This document shows, piece by piece, positions 40,141-51,286 of a stretch of 64,000 nucleotides of DNA. The notes below the pieces were generated by a model. The model made no database searches. It was not told the DNA's origin and saw only the letters and a list, made by a program, of their open reading frames with translations. A program made the translations under genes and the position numbers. Origin of the DNA: Bilabrum cf. latius. Its lineage: Eukaryota > Bigyra: Bicosoecida > Bigyra > Bicosoecida. The first letter of the stretch is position 1. The number at the start of each line of letters is the position of its first letter. The DNA lies in contig OZ237740.1 in assembly GCA_965178125.1 (NCBI GenBank), forward strand, positions 992,001 to 1,056,000, read 5' to 3'.

Positions 40141-41780
40141 GTGCTGGTGCTCGGACTGCTGGCTCCTGCCGCGGCCGCAGGCCGATGGCTCCTGCCACAG
40201 CCCGGTCTGCCGGCTCGTGCTGGTGCTCAGACTGCTGGCTCCTGCCGCAGCCCCAGGCCGATGGCTCCTGCCACAGCCCGGACTGCCGGCTCGTGCTGGT
40301 GCTCGGACTGCTGGCTCCTGCCGCAGCCCCAGGCCGATGGCTCCTGCCACAGCCCGGACTGCCGGCTCGTGCTGGTGCTCGGACTGCTGGCTCCTGCCGC
40401 AGCCCCAGGCCGATGGCTCCTGCCACAGCCCGGACTGCCGGCTCGTGCTGGTGCTCGGACTGCTGGCTCCTGCCGCAGCCCCAGGCCGATGGCTCCTGCC
40501 ACAGCCCGGACTGCCGGCTCGTGCTGGTGCTCGGACTGCTGGCTCCTGCCGCAGCCCCAGGCCGATGGCTCCTGCCACAGCCCGGACTGCCGGCTCGTGC
40601 TGGTGCTCGGACTGCTGGCTCCTGCCGCAGCCCCAGGCCGATGGCTCCTGCCACAGCCCGGACTGCCGGCTCGTGCTGGTGCTCGGACTGCTGGCTCCTG
40701 CCGCAGCCCCAGGCCGATGGCTCCTGCCACAGCCCGGACTGCCGGCTCGTGCTGGTGCTCGGACTGCTGGCTCCTGCCGCAGCCCCAGGCCGATGACTCC
40801 TGCCACAGCCCGGACTGCCGGCTCGTGCTGGTGCTCGGACTGCTGGCTCCTGCCGCAGCCCCAGGCCGATGGCTCCTGCCACAGCCCGGACTGCCGGCTC
40901 GTGCTGGTGCTCGGACTGCTGGCTCCTGCCGCAGCCCCAGGCCGATGGCTCCTGCCACAGCCCGGACTGCCGGCTCGTGCCGGTGCTCGGACTGCTGGCT
41001 CCTGCCGCAGCCCCAGGCCGATGGCTCCTGCCACAGCCCGGACTGCCGGCTCGTGCCGGTGCTCGGACTGCTGGCTCCTGCCGCAGCCCCAGGCCGATGG
41101 CTCCTGCCACAGCCCGGACTGCCGGCTCGTGCTGGTGCTCGGACTGCTGGCTCCTGCCGCAGCCCCAGGCCGATGGCTCCTGCCACAGCCCGGACTGCCG
41201 GCTCGTGCTGGTGCTCGGACTGCTGGCTCCTGCCGCAGCCCCAGGCCGATGGCTCCTGCCACAGCCCGGACTGCCGGCTCGTGCTGGTGCTCGGACTGCT
41301 GGCTCCTGCCGCAGCCCCAGGCCGATGGCTCCTGCCACAGCCCGGACTGCCGGCTCGTGCTGGTGCTCAGACTGCTGGCTCCTGCCGCAGCCCCAGGCCG
41401 ATGGCTCCTGCCACAGCCCGGACTGCCGGCTCGTGCTGGTGCTCGGACTGCTGGCTCCTGCCGCAGCCCCAGGCCGATGGCTCCTGCCACAGCCCGGACT
41501 GCCGGCTCGTGCTGGTGCTCGGACTGCTGGCTCCTGCCGCAGCCCCAGGCCGATGGCTCCTGCCACAGCCCGGACTGCCGGCTCGTGCTGGTGCTCGGAC
41601 TGCTGGCTCCTGCCGCAGCCCCAGGCCGATGGCTCCTGCCACAGCCCGGACTGCCGGCTCGTGCTGGTGCTCAGACTGCTGGCTCCTGCCGCAGCCCCAG
41701 GCCGATGGCTCCTGCCACAGCCCGGACTGCCGGCTCGTGCTGGTGCTCAGACTGCTGGCTCCTGCCGCAGCCCCAGGCCG
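40141..41780 (+). repeat. 76-bp tandem minisatellite, about 21 copies
   Basis: Near-perfect head-to-tail copies of a 76-bp GC-rich unit beginning CTGGCTCCTGCCGCAGCCCC. Occasional point variants occur (for example CTCAG for CTCGG at 40226, and GATGAC for GATGGC at 40793). Because 76 is not a multiple of three, successive copies rotate through all frames, and several frames stay open for hundreds of codons on both strands. These frames encode only the repeat and are not called as genes. Confidence 0.97.
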
Positions 41781-42363
41781 ACGGGTTTTTGCATTCGCAT
41801 TTGCCAATTGTACTCACGCAGCTCCATCCAATGCCAGAACCACGTTCATGGCCCGCTGTAGTGTCAAGTTGGCGTCGTCGGTGTAGTTGTATCCCACAGG
41901 GTATTATCCCCCGTTTTCCCGTTCCGGGGTTCCCCACCCGTGGGCCACGCTGCCCGTGTAGCTTGTTGCTCGCGCACCAGGCCCATTAGTCACCGGTGGG
42001 GAAAGGTATCAATACGAACCATGAACAGTGCCATACTCTTGGGTAGGAAGTGCAGCAGGGGTAACGGAATGCCCAATTCCGTAGTCGCGGGAACGGCGCG
42101 ACTGGTGAAACGCAACCACGGTGTGTTAGCATGTCGTAGCCGGTGCCAAGAATCCTCCTCGTACCGATGAGACATGCCCAGTCAAATTCTAATCCGATGC
42201 TTGGAGTGTGAAAACTCGACTCGGTCCGGGGTCGCGTGTTCCTACGTGCCAACAAGGATATGGCCAATCAGACCAGCAATCCCGTGGGCCACACGTTCGG
42301 AGGGGCGCCCGGCAGACCTGCCGGTCGAATAGGTGTAACATGTGGTCCTAGTAATGCATTGCT
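41781..42363. other. Gene-poor flank of the minisatellite
   Basis: About 580 bp between the minisatellite and the 119-bp repeat copy 2. No supported reading frame, RNA gene or element. Confidence 0.4.
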
Positions 42364-42482
42364 AAAAGAAAAGAAAACGAGCAGGTCCCGAAGATGTGGT
42401 GGTAGTTCTCGGCTCCCAATCGCCCGATGGTTACAACCGGAACTGCAACGACCCCACTATCTCATGCCTCACCAGTATACCA
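42364..42482 (+). repeat. 119-bp exact repeat, copy 2
   Basis: Identical to 39413-39531. At this locus it is not followed by the 307-bp unit. Confidence 0.95.
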
Positions 42483-42812
42483 CGCTGGAAGCCGAAGAAA
42501 CCGCCGAAGAAGTGTCTCGCCGGGCGTTGGCAGCGAACAAGCTAAATCCAGCGAGCCCCACCTGACAGCGTCGCTGCATGAACAGCATCGACAAGGTTCC
42601 AGCGGCCCACTCGAGGCGAAGAGATACTAGTGTCCCAGCTGCACGAAGGGAAACACAAAGGTCGCGAGTCGCTTAGTCTGGCTGCTTGCACCCTCGACAG
42701 GCACTTCATGCAGCTGGCTGCAGTGCCAGCCATCCCGAAGCCGAGGCTCGAAGTTGCAGCCACCGACACCGCATGCATGACGGTGAATGGTGCGTTGGAG
42801 CGTTTTTTCACG

Positions 42813-44174
42813 TCACGTCGCACCACTAGCGCCAGCACTCGCAATGACGTACACGAATCCATCAGCTGCCCTGCCGCACGTCTCCGCAACATCCAGTCGC
42901 ATGAGAGGAGACACCTACACGCCATCCAACATCAGCTGGAACGGAAACGCATCGCACAGACTCGCATGGCAGCTGCTGCTGCTGCTGCCCCCTACAGCAT
43001 CCCCGTCCCCATCCCCCCCACCCTCGCTTACCCCCCCACCCTCGCTTACCCCCCCACCCTCGCTTACCCCCCCACCCTCGCTTACCCCCCCACCCTCGCT
43101 TACCCCCCCACCCTCGCTTACCCCGCTACTCGGCGGCTACTGCTACTCATCAACAACGCCAGCTGATGCACCGCCAGCTGATGCGCCGTCTCCCGTCCCG
43201 CTTCCCCGCTTCTCCCCGGGCACTGCTGCTGCTTCGGCCGATGTCCCTGTCCCTGCGCCTGCGCCTGACGAGGGGCCTTTGTCCGCCGCACTAGCTGCCG
43301 ATGCACCGCTCGATACCGCACTGGACGATTTGGATTCCCGATCCGCACCCCCTGTCTCCATTGGCAGGGCCCCCGAGGCCGCCAGGGCCCGCAGGACCGT
43401 CCTCCCAATGGTGCCCTCCCACGGGTCAGCCCCTTCCGATGGACCCGCGTCGTGGGACGCACTACTCGATGGGGGTATAGATGAGGATGATGCGGCTGAA
43501 TCGGCTCCGGATCCCGGCGCAGGCCTCGGCTCTGCCCACTGGAACACCTTGAGGCCCTCGGCGCTGAAATCGTCGCGCGCGAGGACTACCCTGACTGAGA
43601 TCCTGTCCTTGTGACAGTCTTTGGCACGCTGGGCGTCCTCGTGCTTGATGACAGTATCCATGAGCTTGGTGGAAGCGCTCCGAGTTTCTCGTCTTGTGGC
43701 TTGGGAACCGCAGGCGTGCACTAGGCGGGTGAGTCCGTTTGTAGTTGACTCTGACATTGTCAGCAGCTCGCTGCAAGACCCGAATCTCGTCAAGAATGAG
43801 CCCCGTAACTAGTAGAAAAACCAATCACCAGGCCGTTCTGTGGCTCTTCGGCTGCCAGCAACTGACGGGGTCGATGATCGAAGAACGCATCGGAGCATCC
43901 CGGTGCTTGCGCAAACCTTGCGAGCGCTTGATGCAACCGAATCTGCCAGCACTCCAGAGGGTAACTCAAGCGGGAGCAATCGGTCGCTTTCGTCGGAGAT
44001 GGCCCAGTATGACGGCTCAAGCCGCATCCTATCGAAAGCATCGTGAACATGAGCTTCAATCGCAGTACCGAGCGGAACGCTCCTAGCGACCCACATCATC
44101 TGTGGCCGTTCTGTGTCATCAAACAGATCATCGCCTGCATGTATAAGCAGATGAACTGCGATTTCACCCTACAT
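42813..44174 (-). CDS. Protein of unknown function with VSEGGG repeats
   Basis: 453 codons from ATG 44174 to TGA 42813, with TAG at 44169, 43809, 43143, 43137 and 42915. The N-terminal 80 residues look folded (GEIAVHLLIHAGDDLFDD, MMWVARSVPLGTAIEAHVHD, WAISDESDRLLPLEL), possibly beta-grasp-like, which is only a guess. Residues about 125-200 form a helical segment ending in RISVRVVLARDDFSAEGLKV. A long Ser/Gly/Ala-rich linker follows, then six copies of an 18-bp unit coding VSEGGG, poly-Ser and a short C-terminal segment. No family recognised. It is divergent from GRWD1, with start codons 129 bp apart. An intron near the TAG at 43809 cannot be excluded. Confidence 0.55.
43018..43128 (-). repeat. 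18-bp tandem repeat, about six copies
   Basis: Unit TTACCCCCCCACCCTCGC on the plus strand. Read on the minus strand in the gene frame it gives VSEGGG; a plus-strand frame gives PPTLAY, rejected as a shadow. Confidence 0.9.
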
Positions 44175-44303
44175 GGCTGGCGTGAAGGCGAAAGTAAAAA
44201 TCGCGAACGAGCTACTCAGATGTGACGAGTGCACTCATCACATGTCAAAGTCGACCGAAGGAACTGCAACTGTATTAGGTCGTGTCTGCAGCACCGAGTG
44301 AGT

Positions 44304-46224
44304 ATGTCTGGCAAAAAACGAGGAAGGGAAGGGGGTGATGATAGAAATTCGAAGCGAAGAGCCGATGAGAGCCGATCCACAGCGCCAAGTGGGGCTTCGA
44401 AAGAGCTCGAGTACGAGGATGCATTTATGGATGAATTTGAGGATGAGGACCGGGTGATGCGGGACGACGACGATGAAGAGGCTGTTGTGGGCGTCCTTGA
44501 TGGCGGTGCACTGAAGCCGGTGGGCAGTGCGCCAGCTGATAGTTCGGGCGACGGAGTTGCTGCAAGTGCAAGCTCGGGTACGTCCGCCGCTATGGACGAT
44601 GGGGATGGTGCGGACGGTGAGGTTGAGCCCCCGAAGGAAGCAATTGAAGAGGCAAGAAAACGAATTTAGCAGATGGAGGACGACGATGCTGCTGCGGAGG
44701 GAGGGTACGACACATCTACCTAGGTGAGAATCGCTAGTCGATCTTGGCTTGCCAGCCTCCAGCGCTGCACCCTGCGCGCAGCGGCGAATTTACTACCAAG
44801 TAGTACCATGTGTATTTTTTGTTTCGTATATAATGATTGAATCGAGTGCCGCCGCATCGCCGCCATCGCAGGCCTTCCGACCGGGGGTGGACGAGCTTGG
44901 AGAGGGCGAGCAGCTCGACTACTAGCCAGAGGCGTACAAAATGTACCACAGCATGCGGCCCGAGTGGCCGTGCCTGTCCATTGACATCATGCCCGACATG
45001 ATGGGCGCCTCGAGGACGTCCTTTCCAATGACCGTGTACATGGTGGCCGGTACGCAGGCAGACCGAGCCGACAAGAACCAGCTGCAGCTCCTCAGGGTCT
45101 CGGACCTGCACAAGACCCAGCAAGACGACGACGACGTGGCACTGCAAGGGGACGAGATGGACGACGACCCGATCATCGACGCGCAGAGGATTCCCTACCG
45201 CGGCGGGATCAACCGAGTCAGGGTCATGCCCCAGGCCCCCCACGTGGTCGCCTCCATGGCCGACACGAGGATGGTGCACCTCATGGACGTCAGGCCCAGG
45301 CTGGCCGCACTTGATGCATCCAACCCCGAGGCACCCGGCGTGCTTGGGTCCGCCCGGGCGGCCGCGGTGGCCAGGGGAACAAAGAGTGCCGACGTGCCGG
45401 TGGCCTCCTTTGCTGGTCACACCAAGGAGGGCTTCGCGCTCGACTGGTCTCGCAAGGTGAGGGGGCGGCTGGCGACCGGTGATTGCGCGGGGCACATTCG
45501 AGTGTGGGACGCGGTCGCCGGGAAGGCGGCGGGCGCGGCTGCCACGGGCAAAGGCGACCTGCAGACGCGGGTGGCGGTGGATGGTGCGGTGTGGAGGACG
45601 AGCCCGAAGCCATACACGGGGCACACGGCCTCTGTGGAGGAGCTGCAGTGGTCTCCGAGGGAAGCCGCGGTGTTTGCGTCCTGCGGTTGCGACCAGCAGA
45701 TCAGGATCTGGGACGCGCGAGACCTCAAGGGCTGCAAGATGGCGGTCAAGGCGGCCACGAGTGACATCAACGTGATGAGCTGGAACACTAGGGTGAACTT
45801 CCTCCTGGCCTCTGGCAACGACGACGGCAGCTTTAAGGTGTGGGACCTGCGCATGTGGAGGAAGGGTCCGAGCCACGCCAAGCCCGTGGCCTCGTACACG
45901 TGGCACAGGGGGGCTGTGACGAGCATTCAGTGGGACCCCCACGACCCCAACTGCCTGGTGGCTGCCTCCGAGGACGACACAGTCTCGCTCTGGGACTTTA
46001 GTCTCGAGGCAGACGACGACGTGGCCAAGCCGCCTGCGGCTGCCAGCTCGGGATCCGGAGCGGCGGCGGGCGGCGACTCCCGAGACTTCCCGGCGCAGCT
46101 CTTGTTCCTCCACTCCGGGCAGAGTTCGATCAAGGAGGCCACGTTCCACCCGCAGATCCCTGGGCTGGTCATCAGCACAGCGGGCGATTCTTTCAATTTC
46201 TTCAAGCCCGACGTGCAGCTGTGA
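44304..46224 (+). CDS. GRWD1: GRWD1/Rrb1-type WD40 ribosome-assembly chaperone
   Basis: Exons 44304-44723 and 44872-46224 give about 590 residues, ending in TGA, with TAG at 44667, 44721 and 44923. The acidic N-terminus leads into RPGVDELGEGEQLDY-TAG-PEAYKMYH, then PEWPCLSIDIMPD, matching the GRWD1/Rrb1 N-terminal block. YRGGINRVRVM, FAGHTKEGFALDWS, GRLATGDCAGHIRVWD, VEELQWSPREAAVFASCGCD, VNVMSWN and LLASGNDDGSFKVWDLR are WD repeats in family order, and the end LPQ-type QLLFLHSGQSSIKEATFHPQ matches human GRWD1. The yeast homologue escorts ribosomal protein L3 to pre-ribosomes. The second TAG is the last codon of exon 1, immediately before GTGAGA. Confidence 0.93.
44724..44871 (+). other. Intron of GRWD1 with TAG|GTGAGA donor
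   Basis: 148 bp. The donor context is TAG|GTGAGA and the acceptor ATCGCAG. Splicing moves from one frame to another and joins the acidic N-terminus to the conserved domain. Confidence 0.85.
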
Positions 46225-46391
46225 GCCGGGGCTGCGGGAGACGAGTCTGGGCGGGTGCGCGGTGCGGTTTGCGGGTCCGGAGCTCTGATGAATGCATGTC
46301 CATAACCTGCAGTCTCGAATCAGCTACTGTTACTGGTTTTGCACACTATCGAATATCTCAGCAAAAAGCTTTCAAGCGCATCGTGATTGTT

Positions 46392-47026
46392 TCACTGGAG
46401 CGCTGTCTCGACCAAGAAGAGGACGAAGCAGCCGAGCGCCGTTCCCGCGATGTGGTACCCAGCGTGGATGAAGAAGAGAGCCTGGGGCCTACTCTCAAAA
46501 AATGCGTGGCAGTGCCAATTTCCTTGCCCCACAGCCACCATGACCGTGCATGCGAGCACTTTCGTCGGCAGGGTCTGGTCCTGTAGCCAGAGCGCCGCGA
46601 GCTGCTGGATCGCAACGAACAGCAGCAGCCATGCCACCATCGAGGATGCGACGCCCTTGATCTCGTTGGCTGCACCCTTTCTGCGCAATGACGATTACAC
46701 CCAAAGGGTCTTGCCAGAATGGTCAAATTGGAACGGCCAAGTTGCAGCTTGTTGGGTCTCACTCCTGAACAGCGGCTGGCAGCCGTGGGGCCCCGTATGC
46801 AGCCGTGAGGAAGGCTTCGCCAAAGCTATAGGCACCCAGGGCATACCTGCAAGTAAATATTCCCAACATGAGCGCGTACCTGTCTTCATGGTGTTCTAGA
46901 TCCGATTCTCGCCGGTGGGTATCTTGAGTGTATGTCTCACCACCATGCCCCAAGCCCGCCACCAATCATTGTAGCAGCAATGATACCTGCAATCGAAGCA
47001 ATCATGCCGGCAGAATGGACTTGAAA
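46392..47026 (-). CDS. Multi-exon polytopic membrane protein, 5' end unresolved
   Basis: Three exons on the minus strand (46941-47026, 46763-46846, 46392-46680) join in phase to 153 codons ending in TGA. Introns are 94 bp (GTGAGACAT donor, TTGCAG acceptor) and 82 bp (GTGAGACCC donor, GCGCAG acceptor). The product has four hydrophobic segments: MIASIAGIIAATMIGGGLGA, YALGAYSFGEAFLTAAYG, SMVAWLLLFVAIQQLAALWL and AGYHIAGTALGCFVLFLVE. An upstream exon is required because the first listed exon starts right after an AAGCAG acceptor. An ATG at 47183 followed by about 26 codons is a candidate first exon, with an uncertain donor. No family recognised. It converges on GRWD1. Confidence 0.6.
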
Positions 47027-47663
47027 CTGCTTATTTTCGGCTGGATATGTGATGGCTCGGAGCTGGAACAGCTTGCCGCAGCGCGCTGCGGCACACTAAT
47101 ACAACTCGGAGAGTCTGTCTGTCTGTTCGGCATTCTTGCAGCCAGCTGACGACTTCGTGCTGTACGCCGTTAGCGTACTTCATCTGCTGGTGGCTGTTGC
47201 GCCTGCCAGTCACCGGTATCACCCCGAAAAAATCAATGCAGGTCCCGCGGGCCGGCTAGTAGTCGGCCTGAATGCAGGTTACGCCCATTTCACCATCCGC
47301 TCAACTAGTAGCTTCGTCGAAGTATTGCTCTCCGCTTCCCATCCTGCTTCCCATCCTGGGACTCCTACGGGCAGGTGCCTGCGCCGTCACGTTGGGTCAG
47401 ATCCTGTACCCCTTCCTCATGCTCTAACCACAGGTTCTGGCCGACCCGAGATGCGACCATCTACCCTCGGTGGCCTTGTTTGCGCGCTGCTAGCCGCACA
47501 GCCTGCTGACACCCGGGTCTCTCTTGTGCCTTGCTCCATGGGCCATGCCCCCCCCCCCTGATGAGGTCACAGCCGGTTTTAATCTTCTTCTTGAAAGTTC
47601 ACAGCCGGTCGCAACCTCGTCTCTGCACACATCCACTCAAATCATAGTACCTCAAAGCTAGCC

Positions 47664-49109
47664 ATGGCTAGACCGGCTGGCACATCATCAAACATGTTTG
47701 ATAATGACGACGATGAGGAAGAGGAAGAGGAATATCGCCCAGAAACAGACATGGATGAGCTGCGAGAAGCTGCGGCCGATGCCGAATTCGCTGGCGGCTC
47801 AAAGCAGCAGTCAGACCAAGATTCTAGCAAGGAGGCAGGCAGGGCTAAAATTGAATAGATAAGACAGCAGGAAGAGCTGGATCGTCTCGTGAGTGGGCTA
47901 CAGAACGAGGAGCGCCGCTGGGTTGCTCGATCGAAGCATTGGCTCAGTGAGCTCCCGAGCAAACGAAGCAGTAGGGGGAGCACTGGGCATGCCCTAGCTG
48001 CATCACAAAGTAATCTAGCAGTTCCTTGCGCTCTTGGCAAGACAGGTGGCCTGCTGCCCAGCTCAGGTATGGATGGAGTGTACCGAGAGTTGCAACGATC
48101 ACTGCGGCCTGCTGGCGTACGCATGAACCACCGCGTGCTATGGCGGGCAGGTGGGTACACGGCAGCCAGTGGCCTAGAATTCTCAGGCGTGCCCCCAAAA
48201 GGAAAGCTCGTCCGTAGCCTCGCGTCAAATCCACCCTCTGCTGGGGCGAAACGCGTTCGGGAGAGTAGTGCTCAAGTCCACGATGTGCTGGCTACGCTAT
48301 ACAGCCGTAGAGACTCCAGGGGTGTTGCCGCCCAAGACCGAAAGCGACGAAGAATATCTCGCGTAATTCGGGAGTGGGATCCCGTGACTGGCGCCCCGGT
48401 TTTGCTGCACGTAGAGCGGGCGAGCGTGCGAGCAGCAGGCGCTCGTGGTTTGGCGGCGGGGACGTGCGCCGGCCGAGCAAGCACCAAAGTGAGCAGCAAA
48501 GCAGCAGTTAGACCGTCCCCAAGTGCGTCGTCGGCTGCGTAGTTGCCACCATCGCCGTTGCCGAAAGCCTTGGGGAGCAGAGCAGCTGGCAGCTCGGACG
48601 TCCAGCCCACGCCGGGCGGCTCATTAGCAGGCAAGGTGGTGTCTTTGAAATCTTTTCGTTAGAAACTCAAGGCTGAGTCAATGGAAGCATTGGTCAGGCT
48701 AGGCATGGCGCGCAGAGTGGGGGCGGATGGAGCTGCGGGGGGCGGGCAACCAGGCAGAGCAAGTGCGCCTGGCGGGAAAAAGTCCAAGAAAGTGCGCGGA
48801 TTCGCATAGTCCAAGGGCCGTTTGGGCAGCGCAACGGCAAGTCTTCGCGCGGTGGCCGCCGCCGAGGGCGACATCGGCGCGGCAGAGGCGTAGGAGAAGG
48901 GCCCGTCTACGGTTGCAACCAGCGGCGGGGATTGGGCCAAGTTCAAAGAGGAGCAGATGGGCCGGGAGGAAAGGGCGGCTTTGGAGAGGCAGGCTAGGCA
49001 TGGAGAAGCAGCTAAGAAGGAATTCCTGGACCAGGCACGCGCCAACGAGGAAGATGGAGTTAGGGCCATGAAAGCAGCTAGCTCGGCGAAACGAAGGCGA
49101 GGCCAGTAA
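47664..49109 (+). CDS. BCNT/CFDP1-family protein (Swc5-like SWR1 subunit)
   Basis: 481 codons from ATG 47664 to TAA 49107, with TAG at 47856, 48540, 48660, 48807 and 48891. The start MFDNDDDEEEEEEYRPETDMDE matches the acidic EED-Y-P histone-binding motif of Swc5/BCNT proteins. The last 60 residues, GGDWAKFKEEQMGREERAAL then GEAAKKEFLDQARANEEDGV, match the BCNT-C domain (W-x-x-F-K-E ... K-x-x-F-L-x-R). Swc5 activates the SWR1 remodeller that deposits H2A.Z; CFDP1 is the animal counterpart. The middle region is poorly conserved and longer than in yeast. The conserved ends are separated by five TAG codons, so the family match itself requires readthrough. Confidence 0.8.
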
Positions 49110-49293
49110 CTCGAAAGAAATGAAGTGGACGACCTTTGAGTCATTCCATGCGTTAACTAGATCTGATGACGAAGGTATCTGCTGCTCACGATTTGCTCTC
49201 CTCTAAGTTAGTGCATGGTTTTCGGATGCGCGCCCAAGTGCAACTCCGAATGGACTGCCGCGAACTCTCATTCAGGACAGCACAATCGTACGA

Positions 49294-51162
49294 ATGAGGC
49301 AAGACAGCACGTCACATACTAGTAAAACTACCAATAGTTCCTTGGATTACACGATAGGCGATGCAATGGTGGGGTTTCGATAGGTTGTTGATACGAATTT
49401 GCGAAATCTCCGGAGGTTGTTTGTAGGCACGGTCGCCTGCGCTGGTATCATTGGGCTGCTGAGGTCCCCATTAGTTCGAAGACGTGGTCAAAGGCTAGTG
49501 TATGACAAACATAACGAGCAGTGGGCGATTCGATCCCGGGCACTGCATCGTGGCGGGATAGCCTACTGGTGGCAACGTGCTGAGGCTTCGTACGACCGGA
49601 GCAGCCTAGCATCAATGGCAAGGAAAGGGGTTTGGATGCGTGGTACATTGTTAGGAGTTGAGTCAGTCTCGTTACCGGGCAAGTCTTGCCAGGACACGCT
49701 TGAACAAGTTGCACTGTTCCGTCACGATACGCCGTTGCCACGCCTGTTTCCTGGCTAGGCCCACATCAACCGATCCGATAGAGCACACGTTCGATCAATT
49801 AGCAGGTAGTGGTCGCACGAGGGGTGCACTGCAGTAGACGTCTCCCGTCACCCAGTCATTGCGGTTCGAATGCCGTCTCTTCCACTGTCGGACGCCGCAG
49901 CAGCATCGTGGCTGTCTCGGTCTGTTGCGCCGCCAGGACTGATCACTCGCAGCAGAGATTTATAGAGAGCTATACTATCACGCAGTAAGCGTGATTCCGG
50001 CGCTAGCGACGGCGCGACTCGCCAGTCTCCTGGAGGGGGGTGCACAGACACAAACACTGATGAGCTGCACGAGCCTGATGATGGTGACCACGACGAGCCC
50101 GAGCCTGATGAGGCAAGGAAGGACGTGTACCTCCAGGTGCTGGCAGTGGAGCCTCCTGACGCAGTGGGAGCGGGCCGCGTGTCTAGGTAGATGCATACCG
50201 GCGCCGTGGGCGCTTCGGACGGCGAAATCTAGGAAAGCATGGGTATGAAAGCGGCCAGGGAAGCAGACGAGTGCGTGGTGCTCGTGTCTGGCATCCTGCA
50301 CCAGGCAGCGCCACGCGGCACCAGCAAGCATGTGCCTACAGGAGACTACGAGTCGGTCAAGGGCACCGACCTAGCCCTGAGGTTCATACGAGAAGCTGCC
50401 CCCTTCATTGAGTGGAGAGACGCCGACCACTGGAAACGAAAGGCGGATAGCAGCCTAGGCATCGCCCTGGAAGCCGATCGAATCAGCAGGGAAGATGGTT
50501 ATGAACGGGCGCAAGCCACTAGGGTTTCCAATGGCCCGATGCAGGGCAGCACTGGCGCAGAAAGTGACGCCGTGGATGCAACAACCCAGCACAATTCGGG
50601 CAAGCAAGCAGACCAGCATCAGGCTGAAGTGATGGGATCGGCAGCCGCGCCTCATTGGAGCGACGAGGCCATCGCAAGGCACGCCTTGCTGTGGAAGGTA
50701 GCCGCCAGCAGGGACGAGGAGGAGGCTGCAGACGAAGCCGCGGCAGAGGCTGCGGCTCGAGCGGTAGAAAGGGCCGAGCGAGCGGCAGCCTTGCTCTCGA
50801 CAGCGGCAGCAGCTACTGCATCGGCAGCTAGAACGGGGTACGCCGCGGCTTCCAGTGCCGTCAAGACATCCGCGCCCCATGCAAAGCGGATCGCCGAAGG
50901 GCTAGGAGGGGTACTGTCAAGCGCGGGGACTGCTTGGTCCAGCGCCTCGAGCGCGGTGTCGGCCTCGAGGCGAGAGAGGCAGGACCGCGGCAGGGAGAGC
51001 GAGCCGAAGGAAGGTGCTGATGAGGGGGGTGGTCGCGATGATCCGGATGGCTCAGCGAAGTCGGGCGCACGCGGGCAGGCCGTCGAGGACAGCGAGCAAA
51101 GCTCGCCAAGCCGATCGGGTGTGTCGGCTTGGGGGGACAGCTGGTTCGGTGGCAGGCAATGA
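49294..51162 (+). CDS. C3orf33-like membrane-anchored protein
   Basis: The frame is open from ATG 49294 to TGA 51160 (622 codons), with TAG at 49381, 49756, 49807, 49963, 50188 and 50230. Near residue 30 the segment VDTNLRNLRRLFVGTVACAG followed by IIGLLRSPLV matches the N-terminal anchor of human C3orf33 (an SNase-like, mitochondrial/secretory protein). WMRGTLLGVESVSLPG may correspond to its first beta-barrel strand. The remainder has an acidic stretch (DELHEPDDGDHDEPEPDEAR), a possible continuation of the SNase-like fold (DVYLQVLAVE, ADECVVLVSGI, LRFIREAAPFIEW), then a long Ala-rich helical tail. Without TAG readthrough only the C-terminal half from 50239 would be seen. Assignment of the middle is tentative. 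Confidence 0.65.
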
Positions 51163-51286
51163 CTGAGCACAACAAGGTTACTGCTAGCTCCACGACGGAC
51201 GAACCCACTCACACGAAAGCGAATTACCGTCTGCAACTAATGCATGCAACTCAGACACCACCTGTCGGGTGTGAACGACCGGCGCT

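Noticed and set aside
40141-41780. CRISPR array
   Set aside because: Units are contiguous 76-bp tandem copies with no unique spacers, in a eukaryotic context with no cas genes.
40141-41989. Long open frames of 450-590 codons inside the minisatellite
   Set aside because: They are by-products of a 76-bp stop-free repeat; open on both strands in several frames, with no non-repeat domain.
49855-49890. tRNA-like B box (GGTTCGAAT)
   Set aside because: The flanking bases do not form a T stem and no acceptor or anticodon stem could be found; the stretch lies inside a continuous coding frame.
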